From: Maledivibacter halophilus
GTDB lineage: Bacteria > Bacillota > Clostridia > Peptostreptococcales > Caminicellaceae
Assembly: GCF_900167445.1 (NCBI RefSeq)
Contig: NZ_FUZT01000001.1
Span: 251,007-315,006, forward strand
Direction of reading: 5' to 3'
DNA length: 64,000 nt
Shown: in pieces, positions 17,886 to 27,189 of the stretch
How positions within the stretch are numbered: the stretch's first letter is position 1
Layout: each line of letters opens with the position of its first letter
Notes under the pieces: generated by a model
What the model was told of the DNA's origin: nothing
Database searches by the model: none
Seen by the model: the letters and a program-made list of their open reading frames with translations, nothing else
Made by a program: the position numbers and the translations under genes

Positions 17886-18061
17886 ATTTTAGATGTATAG
17901 GTAACAATTATCTAAATGTATATAGTGAATTCTATAAATATATGGAAGAAAAAGAGGATAAAGTAATTTAACAAAAGCGTTATATAACGTATTTGTCCAT
18001 AACATCCATTGATTAATTTAAATAAATATGTTAATATATTTTATGTTAAACTAAATATTTT

Positions 18062-18137
18062 GCACCCATAGCTCAATGGATAGAGTGCCAGACTTCGAAT
18101 CTGGGCGTTGGGGGTTCGAATCCCTCTGGGTGTGCCA
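18062..18137 (+). tRNA. tRNA-Arg (anticodon TCG)
   Basis: This is a complete cloverleaf: acceptor GCACCCA pairs with TGGGTGT, the anticodon arm CCAGA/TCTGG encloses CTTCGAA, the T arm has GTTCGAATC, and CCA is encoded. Its 3' half is duplicated at 21672. Confidence 0.95.
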
Positions 18138-18146
18138 ACTCTATGA

Positions 18147-18183
18147 AAAGATTAAGACATAATAGATTGTCTTAATCTTTTTT
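18147..18183 (+). terminator. Terminator of tRNA-Arg
   Basis: AAGATTAAGACA and TGTCTTAATCTT form a 12-bp stem followed by TTTTT. A diverged copy of the same hairpin follows the tRNA fragment at 21727. Confidence 0.8.
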
Positions 18184-18195
18184 GTATCTAATTAT

Positions 18196-18318
18196 TTGAG
18201 GAAATTTCATAATTCTAACTTGGTAGAATTGTATAATATATGTAGAATGTTTTCGGAGATTCTAAATCTATATATATTAGATAGCTTTTTTCTGAAGGTA
18301 ATTATGCAATTTGCTCAT
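18196..18318. repeat. MITE-like element, type A, copy 1
   Basis: The element begins TTGAGGAAATTTCATAATT and ends AATTATGCAATTTGCTCA, so its ends are inverted repeats. The interior closely matches copies at 41836 and 59701. No coding capacity is present. Confidence 0.75.
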
Positions 18319-18554
18319 TTGAATAAAATTCAGTTAAATTTATTTGTAGTGCTTTAGCTATATAACGAAGCTCATACCATGTATTTCAAAAGCCTAAAAT
18401 ATCTCCAAGAGCTACTGAGAATAAGATTATTAAGGAACATATATACTTTTAAAGATGGTTGAGCTACTTAAATTCAATAATTGACCTGCATAGTAAAAAG
18501 GAAGAAGTATTCTTTTGAAATTAAAAAAACTCTATATTAAATAATAAATATATA

Positions 18555-18634
18555 TTGACATTTTTAAATTACAAGTGTAAACTTAAATTAAAATTACAAT
18601 TGTAAATTTAAAATTCTAAAAACTACATATGTAG
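18555..18634 (+). promoter_or_regulatory. blaI-blaR promoter with three BlaI-type operator dyads
   Basis: A TTGACA -35 (18555-18560) and TAAACT -10 (18578-18583) overlap the first dyad TTACAAGTGTAA (18569-18580). Two perfect dyads follow: TTACAATTGTAA (18594-18605) and CTACATATGTAG (18623-18634). All fit the TACA-N2-TGTA core recognised by BlaI/MecI repressors. Confidence 0.7.
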
Positions 18635-18643
18635 AGTAAATGT

Positions 18644-18677
18644 TTGCATAAGATGTATTTTAATATTTCTTATGCAA
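18644..18677 (+). repeat. Perfect 10-bp inverted repeat in the blaI leader
   Basis: TTGCATAAGA and TCTTATGCAA enclose 14 bases, just before the old blaI ribosome binding site. No T run follows, so it is not a clear terminator. The TTGCATAA core resembles the ends of the MITE-like elements in this window. Confidence 0.45.
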
Positions 18678-18692
18678 TTATAGGAGAAATGT

Positions 18693-19076
18693 ATAAAAAG
18701 TAATTGCAAAATATCAGAATTTGAGTGAGAGGTTATGTGAGACTTATTGGCAACAGCTCAGCAACATCTGAAGATATAATTAATAGACTAAGGGTTAAGG
18801 TTAATTGGGGTGAGGCTACAATTAAGACTTTTTTTAATAGGTTCGCTAAATAAAGAAATAATAGGTTTTAAAAAGAAAGGGAGATTTTATCATTGCTATC
18901 CTTTAGTATGTAAAGATAAGTGTATTAAGAAAGAAATAAGTCTTTTTTAGAAGGAGTATTTGATAGAGTAACAGACATGATATTATCAGATTTTTTAAAG
19001 GATGCACGCTTACTCAAAATGAAATTAGAAAATTGAAAAAATTCTTAAAAATAAAGAAAAGGAATATAAAGATTAA
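18693..19076 (+). pseudogene. Decayed BlaI/MecI-family repressor
   Basis: Behind an AGGAG site the expected start codon reads ATA. The translation then follows a BlaI-like winged helix in pieces: 'KISEFE' stop 'EVM' stop, a frameshift to 'SSATSEDIINRLR', 'WGEATIKTFFNR', a stop, then 'IIGFKKKGRFYHCYPLV', another frameshift, and 'EGVFDRVTDMILSDFL'. At least three stops and two or more frameshifts are present, so no functional repressor is made. It sits where blaI normally lies, between the operators and blaR1. Confidence 0.85.
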
Positions 19077-19094
19077 ATTTAGAGGGGGATAGTG

Positions 19095-21272
19095 ATGATA
19101 ACAGGGATATTTATTGAGGTATTAAAGTTAACCATTGGAGCTAGTATCGTAGCGCTATTTGTATACCTGATAAAAGTTATTATGGGTAAAAAGATAAGTG
19201 CTAGAATTCATCATGCCATATGGCTTTTGGTATTAATTCGATTATTAGTACCTTTTTTACCAGAAAGTAATGTAAGTATGCTAAATATAGTGAAGCCTAC
19301 TGTAGTTTATAATATTCCAGATATCATTGTAGAGCAGACTAATACTAGTAATGTAATAGATGATAAACGAAGAAACAAAGATAATAGTGAAATTATAGTG
19401 AATGAAACTAATACTAATTATGCTTTAGAAGTATCAAAAAAAGATAAAGTAAGTAAATTACCTATATTAGATATAATTTCTTTGGTTTGGCTAACAGGTG
19501 CTATAGGAATTGGGTTAACTATATTTTTATTTACCTATGCTGCAAGGCGAAAGGTATTAAGGTCACATAAGGTAGATGACAAGAAAATACAATCATTATT
19601 AGATACATGTAAATCGGCTATTGGCATAAAAAAGGATATAAAAATTTATAGTGGAGATTATTTTAAAAGTCCTTGTGTTATAGGATTAGTTAATCCTTCT
19701 ATATATTGTCCGAGTGATATACTAAATATGTATGAACAAAAGGATATATATCATATTTTATTACATGAGTTGGCACATATTAAAAGAAAAGATTTACTAA
19801 TTAATTTAATAAGTGTAATTGCTATATCTATTCATTGGTTTAATCCTGTGGTATGGATGGTAACTAAAGCAATGAAGATAGATAGAGAATTGGCTTGTGA
19901 TGCATATGTACTTGAGGCTATAGGTGATGAATATTCAGTACCATATGGAATGACTATTATAAATTTTCTACAAAAATTATCGTCAGAGAGAAAAGAACCT
20001 TATCTTCTTTACTTTTATGAACCTAACTGTCAATTAGAAAGGAGAATAATGATGTTGAAGAATTTCAAAAAAGGCTCATACAGACTATCTGTGTTGACAC
20101 TTACAGTAGCATTAGTTTTATCTGCTATAACTTTAACAAATGCTAATACTATTAGTGAGAATGTAGTAAATAAGATGACAAACAATACAAATATTGAAAA
20201 ATTATTGTCATTTGAAGAAAATAAAATACTGTTTGACCGCAATGTAAGAGAATATAATGATATTAATAAAATAGTAGGTAAATCAAAGTTTAAACCTAAA
20301 GTGTTAAATTACATTCCAGAAGATTTTTATTTTGATAAAGTAGTCCTTGTTGGCTTTAAAAAAGGAGATCCTTCAATTCGAATATATTATAGAAATAAGC
20401 ATAAGCCTAGTCAAGAATTATTTGAATTTTCAGCATATTCAGCCAATAAACCCTTAAATGAATTTAAAACAGGACTTCAAAAGTCTCAACCAGATGCTGT
20501 AAAGGTTACTAAGAAATTAGTAGACTTTAATGATACAGAGATAGTGATTGCAGAATCAGATGATAATAGTGGTATAATACATACACATTATGTTTGGCAG
20601 CATGAAGGTGTTGAATATTATATATTAACAGATAGGAAATTTGACGAACAAGTAATTAAGAATATGATGAACTCTTTAGTATATCCCGAAGAAGCTAAAA
20701 GCATTGAATATTCTAATGCATATAGAGATTATAATCATATATATGAAACTGTAGAACTTAAAGAAGCAATTAAGGAATTTAGTGCTGTACCTAATGTTGT
20801 ATTAGAGTTACCAGGGAATTTAAAACTTACCTCTCTTGCAACAACTAGAGAAAATACTATTATGTATGAACCAGTTTATTATATAATTAACGGAGTAGAA
20901 ACACCAGCACTTACAAATTCACCAAGAAATATTCTACAAGCCAAGTATCCAACAGGAGCTACTGATGACTATAGAACTAGAGTTGTATATGAACAGATTT
21001 ATGGAACAGATGATTATAAAGATATGAAAGAAACAATGAAGTTTCCAATTCTCTCAGGTCATGAAAAGGTTTATATACCTATGACTGAAATTAATATTAA
21101 TGGCATTTCTGTATTAAAAACTGATAAATATAATTTATATGGGGATGTAGAAGCTATTGAAAAAGAAGTAGCATATGTATGGAAAAAAGATGGGTTATTG
21201 TGTATATTAGCAGTAGGTGATATTGTACCTAACCAAGAAGAGATAATTAAAACTCTTATGAAGTCACAATAA
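19095..21272 (+). CDS. BlaR1-type M56 metallopeptidase with C-terminal extracellular domain
   Basis: This 725-residue membrane protein has an N-terminal M56 region with about four membrane segments and the zinc motif 'HELAHIKRKD' near residue 225, then a third/fourth segment ('VLTLTVALVLSAITL', about 330-345). Residues about 390-540 resemble a DUF4367-type sensor ('VLNYIPEDFYFDKVVLVGF'); the remaining ~180 residues are unrecognised. There is no penicillin-binding transpeptidase domain, so a beta-lactam signal is not implied. Such proteins cleave a BlaI-type partner, but the adjacent blaI is decayed. GAGGGGG precedes the ATG. Confidence 0.8.
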   Translation: MITGIFIEVLKLTIGASIVALFVYLIKVIMGKKISARIHHAIWLLVLIRLLVPFLPESNVSMLNIVKPTVVYNIPDIIVEQTNTSNVIDDKRRNKDNSEIIVNETNTNYALEVSKKDKVSKLPILDIISLVWLTGAIGIGLTIFLFTYAARRKVLRSHKVDDKKIQSLLDTCKSAIGIKKDIKIYSGDYFKSPCVIGLVNPSIYCPSDILNMYEQKDIYHILLHELAHIKRKDLLINLISVIAISIHWFNPVVWMVTKAMKIDRELACDAYVLEAIGDEYSVPYGMTIINFLQKLSSERKEPYLLYFYEPNCQLERRIMMLKNFKKGSYRLSVLTLTVALVLSAITLTNANTISENVVNKMTNNTNIEKLLSFEENKILFDRNVREYNDINKIVGKSKFKPKVLNYIPEDFYFDKVVLVGFKKGDPSIRIYYRNKHKPSQELFEFSAYSANKPLNEFKTGLQKSQPDAVKVTKKLVDFNDTEIVIAESDDNSGIIHTHYVWQHEGVEYYILTDRKFDEQVIKNMMNSLVYPEEAKSIEYSNAYRDYNHIYETVELKEAIKEFSAVPNVVLELPGNLKLTSLATTRENTIMYEPVYYIINGVETPALTNSPRNILQAKYPTGATDDYRTRVVYEQIYGTDDYKDMKETMKFPILSGHEKVYIPMTEININGISVLKTDKYNLYGDVEAIEKEVAYVWKKDGLLCILAVGDIVPNQEEIIKTLMKSQ

Positions 21273-21406
21273 GCACTATTATATGTTTATTAATATATAC
21301 AAGTATACTGTAATAATATCTTAACCTCTGAATATAAGATTGGATAATTTAAAATATATATTTGCTACTAAAGCATTAGAAAATGCATTTAGAGTTTAAT
21401 GTGAAC

Positions 21407-21447
21407 AAATAAAATGACTACTTCTGTATTGTAGTCGTTTTATTTTT
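21407..21447 (+). terminator. Terminator after the M56 peptidase gene
   Basis: AAATAAAATGACTAC and GTAGTCGTTTTATTTT pair nearly perfectly around 9 bases and end in T-rich sequence. Confidence 0.75.
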
Positions 21448-21671
21448 ATTTTAAGGTAAAATTTACAGCTTAAAAGTAATAGAGAATTATTTATGTAAAT
21501 ATATAATTGGTGAATAATTTAAGTGTTCAATTATATGACAGATAATTGACAGATTAACGATTAAATTTATATAATAAAGAATAATGAAAAATAAGAAAAC
21601 AACTCTGAAATACGTTGAAAAATAAAGCTTTCTAAAAGCATATAAAATTATATAGAAAACAAGTACACTAT

Positions 21672-21763
21672 CTTCGAATCTGGGCGTTGGGGGTTCGAAT
21701 CCCTCTGGGTGTGCCAACTGTTTAAAAAGATTAAGACATTATAGAATGTTCTAATCTTTTTTT
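21672..21763 (+). repeat. Duplicated 3' half of tRNA-Arg with its terminator (attachment-site-like)
   Basis: Bases 21672-21719 are identical over 48 nt to 18093-18140, from the anticodon loop through CCA and three more bases. A diverged copy of the tRNA terminator follows. The 5' half of the tRNA is absent, so this is not a functional tRNA. Such a partial tRNA copy downstream of an intact one is the usual sign of integration at a tRNA 3' end, here without any visible integrase. Confidence 0.85.
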
Positions 21764-21769
21764 AAATAA

Positions 21770-21891
21770 TTGAGAAACTTGCATAATTAAAATTACTAAT
21801 TTTAAAATACAATATGTAGATAGTTCAACTGACTCTCTCTATTACATTTTATATTTTAAAATTCTTTACATGTATTATGCAATTTCCTCAA
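21770..21891. repeat. MITE-like element, type B, copy 1
   Basis: It begins TTGAGAAACTTGCATAATT and ends with the complement-matched TATTATGCAATTTCCTCAA. The interior matches the copy at 44351 but differs from type A, while the terminal repeats are shared with type A. Confidence 0.75.
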
Positions 21892-21982
21892 TTGTAAAAT
21901 ATCATATAGTTTATAGAAAAAGTATATAATCTATTATTGTTTTCTATAAATTTATATAGATATCCATAAAAGGAGAATAAAA

Positions 21983-23206
21983 ATGTTAGAACTAAAGGGA
22001 AAATATAATTCGGCAAAGGTATTTACTAATAAGATAGATGAAAGTGCTAGGATTCAAATAATTGAATTATGTAATCAAGAGTTTATAAAGGAAAGTAAAA
22101 TAAGAATAATGCCTGATGTCCATGCTGGAGTAGGATGTACAATAGGTACAACAATGACAATAAAGGATAAAATTGTTCCCAATCTAGTGGGTGTTGATAT
22201 TGGGTGTGGAATGCTAACTGTTGAACTTGAAAATATTAATTTGGACTTTAAAAAAATTGATGAATATATAAGAAAAAATATTCCCAGTGGATTCAATATA
22301 AATCAAAACCCAAAAACAGATTACAAAGAAGAAATTGAAGAGTTAATTTGCTTTAGAGACATACCTAAATCATCAAGGGAATTTAATAGGGCACTAGGTT
22401 CTCTAGGATCTGGAAACCATTTTATAGAAATAAATAAAGATAACCTGGGAAAGAAATATTTAGTTATACATAGTGGGAGCAGAAATCTGGGAAAACAGGT
22501 GGCCAAATATTATCAAAACAGAGCATATGACTATCATAGAGGCTTAAACGATGACTTTGAAAAAGAAAAGAATAATTTGATAGTTTCATATAAAAAGCAG
22601 GGTAGAAGAAAGGAAATTAAAGATGCATTAAAGAAGCTTAAGAAAGTCCATAAGAAAGAATGTAATATACCAAAGGATTTATGTTATTTAGAAGGTAGAC
22701 TTATGGAGGATTATTTACATGATATGAATATTGTTCAAAACTATTCATATATGAATAGAAGGGTTATGGCGATGAGAATTGTAGAGGAATGTTTGGAAAT
22801 GGATTATAATAGTCTAAATAAGTTCCAAACTATCCATAACTATATAGATATAAAGGATAAGATACTTAGAAAGGGTGCTATATCAGCTAAAAAAGGAGAA
22901 AAAGTACTAATACCTATAAATATGAAGGATGGGTCAATAATAGCAATTGGCAAAGGTAACGCCGATTGGAATTATTCAGCACCTCATGGAGCTGGTAGAC
23001 TTATGAGTAGAGGCGAAGCAAGGAAAAAATTAAATCTGGACGAATATAAAAAATCAATGGAAGGTATATATACAACTTCAGTCAATAAGTCTACTGTGGA
23101 TGAAGCGCCTATGGCATATAAACCCTTGGAAGAAATTATAGAAAATGTCAAAGAAGCAGTTGATATTGTAGATATTATTAGACCTTTATATAATTTTAAA
23201 GCATAG
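21983..23206 (+). CDS. rtcB: RtcB-family RNA ligase
   Basis: This 407-residue protein has the conserved RtcB motifs in order: 'MPDVHAGVGCTIGTT', 'GVDIGCGM' (manganese-binding Cys), 'GSLGSGNHFIEI', 'HSGSRNLG', and 'APHGAGRLMSRGEA', whose histidine is the guanylylation site. RtcB joins 2',3'-cyclic phosphate or 3'-phosphate RNA ends to 5'-OH ends using GTP and Mn2+. Length fits the shorter bacterial form. No archease gene is adjacent. It begins 264 bases after the tRNA-Arg fragment, and AAAGGAG lies just before the ATG. Confidence 0.92.
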   Translation: MLELKGKYNSAKVFTNKIDESARIQIIELCNQEFIKESKIRIMPDVHAGVGCTIGTTMTIKDKIVPNLVGVDIGCGMLTVELENINLDFKKIDEYIRKNIPSGFNINQNPKTDYKEEIEELICFRDIPKSSREFNRALGSLGSGNHFIEINKDNLGKKYLVIHSGSRNLGKQVAKYYQNRAYDYHRGLNDDFEKEKNNLIVSYKKQGRRKEIKDALKKLKKVHKKECNIPKDLCYLEGRLMEDYLHDMNIVQNYSYMNRRVMAMRIVEECLEMDYNSLNKFQTIHNYIDIKDKILRKGAISAKKGEKVLIPINMKDGSIIAIGKGNADWNYSAPHGAGRLMSRGEARKKLNLDEYKKSMEGIYTTSVNKSTVDEAPMAYKPLEEIIENVKEAVDIVDIIRPLYNFKA

Positions 23207-23312
23207 CCTATTTACTCAGGAATGATTACTATAAATCTATACTTGACTAGATTAATATATTTGGTTTAATATTTTGATATAATAAAATTACATTCACGAA
23301 AGGAAGAGATTA

Positions 23313-23621
23313 ATGGATACATTAAATCAATTTGTAAAATACGTAAAATTAGATGATGAAAAAAGAATCATAGTTTCTGTGCAAAATCAATTTGAATCCT
23401 ATATGCAGGATAAAAATACAAGAACTATGTTGAAAAAAAGCGCTGAAAATATATTAAAAGATGATTTCAAATTAATGGAAGTTGGAAAAAATACATGCAG
23501 GATTACGGTGAAAAAAGGTACTGAAGAAAAAAATTTAGAATTAATAAAGACTGAGCTTGTAAAGGGGCTTGAAATGGCTATAGCATTTTTGAGCCAAATG
23601 GGAGATATGAATAATAGATAA
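23313..23621 (+). CDS. Small conserved-looking protein of unknown function (102 residues)
   Basis: I do not recognise this gene. It has a clear GAAAGGAAG site before the ATG. The protein is soluble, highly charged (many Lys/Glu), without cysteine pairs, membrane segments or a known motif apart from a predicted alpha/beta mix ('DDFKLMEVGKNTCRITVKKG'). It lies 107 bases after rtcB and is followed by a strong terminator, so it may share the rtcB transcript. Confidence 0.6.
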   Translation: MDTLNQFVKYVKLDDEKRIIVSVQNQFESYMQDKNTRTMLKKSAENILKDDFKLMEVGKNTCRITVKKGTEEKNLELIKTELVKGLEMAIAFLSQMGDMNNR

Positions 23622-23674
23622 TAAATTTATTTTATAGCTAAGGACAGTTGTTTAAGAATAATAGAAAAAGTACG

Positions 23675-23713
23675 ATAAAAACTTATGAAGTTAAAAGCTC
23701 CTAAGTTTTTATT
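23675..23713 (+). terminator. Terminator after the small gene
   Basis: Perfect 11-bp arms ATAAAAACTTA and TAAGTTTTTAT enclose 16 bases. The remaining bases to 23937 are AT-rich and hold the regulator's promoter; I see no clear -35/-10 pair. Confidence 0.75.
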
Positions 23714-23937
23714 TCTTTATAGAATTTTTTTATAGATAAGATTATATCAGTACAACTAAAAAAATATCGAAAAATTTAAAACCAGATGAACCACTTTTTT
23801 CTTAGTCTGAATTATTTATATAAAATTCATCTTAAGTTTTAGTGTTATTTATCTATAGAAAAGAGAAATCAGAATTTGAAATTTCTATAGATTTATTATA
23901 CGATATTTAAAAATATATTAATTTGAGGAGAGGGGTT

Positions 23938-26637
23938 ATGAAAAAGGTTGATCAGGTTTATGAGGCTTTAGTCAAGCTTGAAGAAAGACAGCAAAATGGG
24001 ATCTCGGCTATTGAAATAAGTAAAGTCCTAGACACTGATAGAGCCAATATTAGCAGATATTTAAATAAGCTTTATAAAAATAAAAGAGTAGAAAAATTAG
24101 AAGGAAGACCTGTGCTTTACAAATCTATCAAGGAAAAGTCAATTAACGATAAATCCTTGGATACAGGTAATAGTTTAAATAAAATCATTGGAGGACAGTT
24201 AAGTCTTCAAGTTCCTATCCAACAAGCTAGAGCTTCTATTTTATATCCTCCCAATGGATTGCATACACTGATTTTAGGAGAAACTGGTGTAGGTAAGTCG
24301 ATGTTTGCAGAACTAATGCATCAATTTGCAAAGGAATCAAAAGTGATTAATAAAGAGGCTCCATTTATTCCATTTAATTGTGCTGATTATGCTGAAAATC
24401 CACAACTAATTATGGCACAAATTTTTGGAGTGAAAAAAGGTGCTTATACTGGCGCAGATAGAGATAAGGAAGGATTACTAAAAAAGGCTGACTCAGGGAT
24501 ATTATTTCTTGATGAAGTTCACCGGTTGTCACCACAAGGTCAAGAAATGCTGTTTACATATATCGATAAAGGATATTTCAGACCTCTGGGAGAAACCGAA
24601 AATGTTATTAGTGTAAATGTACGTATCATTGCTGCAACAACTGAAGATCCACAATCTTATCTACTTAAAACATTTACTAGAAGAATACCTATGACTATTC
24701 TATTACCTCCACTAAGGGACAAAGGGTTGATGGAAAGATACAGCCTAATAGAATCCTTTATAAAAAAAGAATCAAAACGAATTGGTAAAAGTATTTATAT
24801 AAATAAAAATTCTCTTATTTCATTACTTTTATATGATTGTCCAAATAATATCGGGCAGCTTAAAAGTGATATTCAATTAGCTTGTGCTAAAGCATTTGTT
24901 AACTATAAGTCAAAAGAAGAAGATTACATACTAATAAAACAATCAGATCTTCCACAGCATGTTAAAAAAGGACTAATGAAGATACAAAAGTACAGAGAAG
25001 AAATAGATCGCATATTTAAAAGTAAAGGAGATATTTTGAGATTTTATCATAAGGATGAAAAACCCTATGATATAAAAGATCAATATAGGGATAATGAAGG
25101 CTTCTATGATGTAATCGAAAGAAAACTTGAATCTTTAAAGAATACAGGTATAAAGGATGAAGAAATTGATCACATAATAAATATAACTATAGAAAGTCAT
25201 TTCAAAAAATATATTGGTGACCTTCCAAAGGGAATTAGAAAGAAAGAGATATCAAAACTAGTTAACATAGAAATTTTAGAAGTTGTAGAAGAAATATTAA
25301 ATTTAGCTGGGGAGAAGCTGGGTAGAGAGTATGATGAAAAAATTAGTTTTGGATTAGCCCTTCATCTTCATGGATGTATTGAAAGAATTCAGAAGGGAAA
25401 TAAGATATATAATCCAAAATTGAATACCATTAGAGTAGAGTATTCTGATGAATTTGTAGTTGCAATGGAAATAGCTAAAATCATTGATTATAGATTTGAT
25501 ATTGAAACTCCACTTGATGAAATTGGCTATTTAACCATGTTTCTAGCATCAAATCCTTTAGAAATTGATAGCGAAGAAAAAGCTAATGTTGGAATTTTGG
25601 TAATTATGCATGGGAATTCTACAGCAAGTAGTATGGTTGAAGTTTCAAATACTTTAGTTGGAGTAGACCATGCGGTAGCTTTGGATATGCCCCTTAATAT
25701 GAAACCACAAGATATGTATAAAATTGCAAAGCAGCATGTAATACAAATAGATAAGGGTAAAGGAGTCCTTTTAATGGTTGATATGGGATCCCTTACAAAC
25801 TTTGGAGACATGATTTATGAGGAAACTGGAATAATTGTAAAAACTATTGATATGGTTAGCACTCCCATTGTTATTGATACTTCAAGGAAAGCTGTATTAG
25901 GACGAGAGCTTCATGAAATTTATGAAACTTGTAAAGAATTAAATTCCTATAATAAGCCTATTACAAGAAGAGAGAATGTAAATAAAAGAAATATTATTAT
26001 TACGGCTTGTTTTACAGGAGAAGGGGCTTCAGAAAGATTAAAGAGAATTATAGAGGAGAAACTATATGAAAAATATAATGTAGATATAATACCATTAAAT
26101 ATTTTAGATCGTAGAGAGTTTTTGTGCAGAATAGACCAATACAAAGAAGAACATAAGGTTTTGGCCGTTGTAAGTACCATTGATATTCATTTAAATGATA
26201 TTAAATTTATTCCGGCAACAGAGGTTCTGAGCGGAGAAGGAATACAAAGAATAAAAGATATAGTAAAAGAAGAAGAAGCATATGTTAATATTTGCAATTC
26301 TCTAAAGGAACATATGACTTGTGTGGATAGCAAAATAGTTATTAATGATGTTAGATTTGTAATTGAAAAAATACAGGAAAGATTAGATATTTTAATAGTA
26401 GAAGAAGTTAAAATAGGGATTATTTTGCATCTGAGTTTTTTAGTTGACAAACTATGCAGTGGAGGTACAGAAACAACTTTTGATGACTTAAAGGAATACA
26501 AAAATCAATATAGTAGAGAGCTTATTCTTATCAAGAATTGTTTAAAAACCTTAGAGGAAAATTATAATATTGAAATCGGTGAAAATGAATTAGCCTACAT
26601 ATGCAAAATGTTTTTATTGAATAAAGAGAATATATAA
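23938..26637 (+). CDS. LevR-type sigma-54 activator with PRD and PTS domains
   Basis: This 899-residue regulator combines an N-terminal helix-turn-helix (1-65), an AAA+ domain (about 85-340; Walker A 'GETGVGKS', sigma-54 loop 'GAYTGA', 'GILFLDEVHRL'), a first PRD (about 430-555), an EIIA-Man-like domain ('VIMHGNSTASSMVEV', about 560-685), an EIIB-like segment ('ITACFTGEGASERL', about 695-770) and a second PRD (about 790-899). This is the LevR/CelR layout, in which PTS-dependent phosphorylation of PRD and EIIA/B histidines sets activity. The sigma-54 promoter at 26833 lies just downstream. The ATG at 23938 is preceded by GAGGAGAGGGG. Confidence 0.93.
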   Translation: MKKVDQVYEALVKLEERQQNGISAIEISKVLDTDRANISRYLNKLYKNKRVEKLEGRPVLYKSIKEKSINDKSLDTGNSLNKIIGGQLSLQVPIQQARASILYPPNGLHTLILGETGVGKSMFAELMHQFAKESKVINKEAPFIPFNCADYAENPQLIMAQIFGVKKGAYTGADRDKEGLLKKADSGILFLDEVHRLSPQGQEMLFTYIDKGYFRPLGETENVISVNVRIIAATTEDPQSYLLKTFTRRIPMTILLPPLRDKGLMERYSLIESFIKKESKRIGKSIYINKNSLISLLLYDCPNNIGQLKSDIQLACAKAFVNYKSKEEDYILIKQSDLPQHVKKGLMKIQKYREEIDRIFKSKGDILRFYHKDEKPYDIKDQYRDNEGFYDVIERKLESLKNTGIKDEEIDHIINITIESHFKKYIGDLPKGIRKKEISKLVNIEILEVVEEILNLAGEKLGREYDEKISFGLALHLHGCIERIQKGNKIYNPKLNTIRVEYSDEFVVAMEIAKIIDYRFDIETPLDEIGYLTMFLASNPLEIDSEEKANVGILVIMHGNSTASSMVEVSNTLVGVDHAVALDMPLNMKPQDMYKIAKQHVIQIDKGKGVLLMVDMGSLTNFGDMIYEETGIIVKTIDMVSTPIVIDTSRKAVLGRELHEIYETCKELNSYNKPITRRENVNKRNIIITACFTGEGASERLKRIIEEKLYEKYNVDIIPLNILDRREFLCRIDQYKEEHKVLAVVSTIDIHLNDIKFIPATEVLSGEGIQRIKDIVKEEEAYVNICNSLKEHMTCVDSKIVINDVRFVIEKIQERLDILIVEEVKIGIILHLSFLVDKLCSGGTETTFDDLKEYKNQYSRELILIKNCLKTLEENYNIEIGENELAYICKMFLLNKENI

Positions 26638-26645
26638 TTATATAC

Positions 26646-26663
26646 TGTGTAAAAAAATACACA
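26646..26663 (+). repeat. Short inverted repeat between activator gene and sigma-54 promoter
   Basis: TGTGTA and TACACA are separated by six A residues, about 170 bases upstream of the -24 element. Position and symmetry fit an activator-binding site, but the arms are short and the region is AT-rich. Confidence 0.3.
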
Positions 26664-26679
26664 ATATATAAAGTGTGTA

Positions 26680-26713
26680 AAATAGTGTGTGATATAATCA
26701 CACACTATTTTTT
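26680..26713 (+). terminator. Terminator of the LevR-type gene
   Basis: AAATAGTGTGTGAT and ATCACACACTATTT form a near-perfect 14-bp stem followed by T residues. Confidence 0.85.
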
Positions 26714-26832
26714 CTATAAAATAAAATAAAAAAAGATGTTTTCTATTTGTGTTTTTTAGAAAAAGCTTGTTAAATGCAGCTTTATAGCTAAGAAAAAATA
26801 AATATAGAAAAATTTATTTAAATATATAATTT

Positions 26833-26848
26833 TGGCAGTATTATTGCT
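26833..26848 (+). promoter_or_regulatory. Sigma-54 (-24/-12) promoter of the PTS/glycosidase operon
   Basis: TGGCAGTATTATTGCT matches the consensus, with GG and GC 12 bases apart. It lies 62 bases before the HPr start, immediately downstream of the LevR-type activator gene. Confidence 0.85.
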
Positions 26849-26894
26849 TATATAAGATAGTGTAGTTAATATGAAGGGAGTGTACATATTAAAA

Positions 26895-27161
26895 ATGAAG
26901 AAGCTAACTGTAGTTGTTAATAGCAAATCAGGGTTACATGCAAGACCGGCAGGAATGTTTGTTAAGACAGCTAATAAGTTTAAATCAAATATAATAGTAA
27001 AAAAAGAAGATAAAGCAATAAATGGTAAAAGTATTATATGTGTATTAGGTATAGCTGCATCAAATGGAGAAGAATTAGAAATAATTGCAGATGGCCATGA
27101 TGAAATAGAAGCCATAGATGAAATAAAAGTGCTGTTTAATGAAAAACTTATTCATGAATGA
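26895..27161 (+). CDS. HPr-family phosphocarrier encoded within the PTS operon
   Basis: This 88-residue HPr-like protein has the catalytic histidine in 'SGLHARPAGMFV' (about residue 15) and a serine at the regulatory position in 'INGKSIICVLG' (about 46). It carries phosphate from Enzyme I to EIIA proteins. A house-keeping HPr is normally encoded with ptsI, which is not here, so this looks like an operon-dedicated copy. The start at ATG 26895 gives the standard HPr N-terminus; an earlier ATG at 26871 lies within the ribosome-binding region. Confidence 0.88.
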   Translation: MKKLTVVVNSKSGLHARPAGMFVKTANKFKSNIIVKKEDKAINGKSIICVLGIAASNGEELEIIADGHDEIEAIDEIKVLFNEKLIHE

Positions 27162-27189
27162 TTGAAGATTTATGTGAAAGGGGGTTGAC

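Noticed and set aside
18319-18554. Possible transposase or integrase remnant between the type A element and the bla promoter.
   Set aside because: Short stretches can be translated, but none matched a family I could recognise and the frame breaks repeatedly; nothing can be supported.
21487-21717. A 76-codon minus-strand frame starting with 'AHPEGFEPPTPRFED'.
   Set aside because: Its start is the antisense of the duplicated tRNA-Arg 3' half, a well-known source of false ORFs; no ribosome binding site and AT-rich noise follow.
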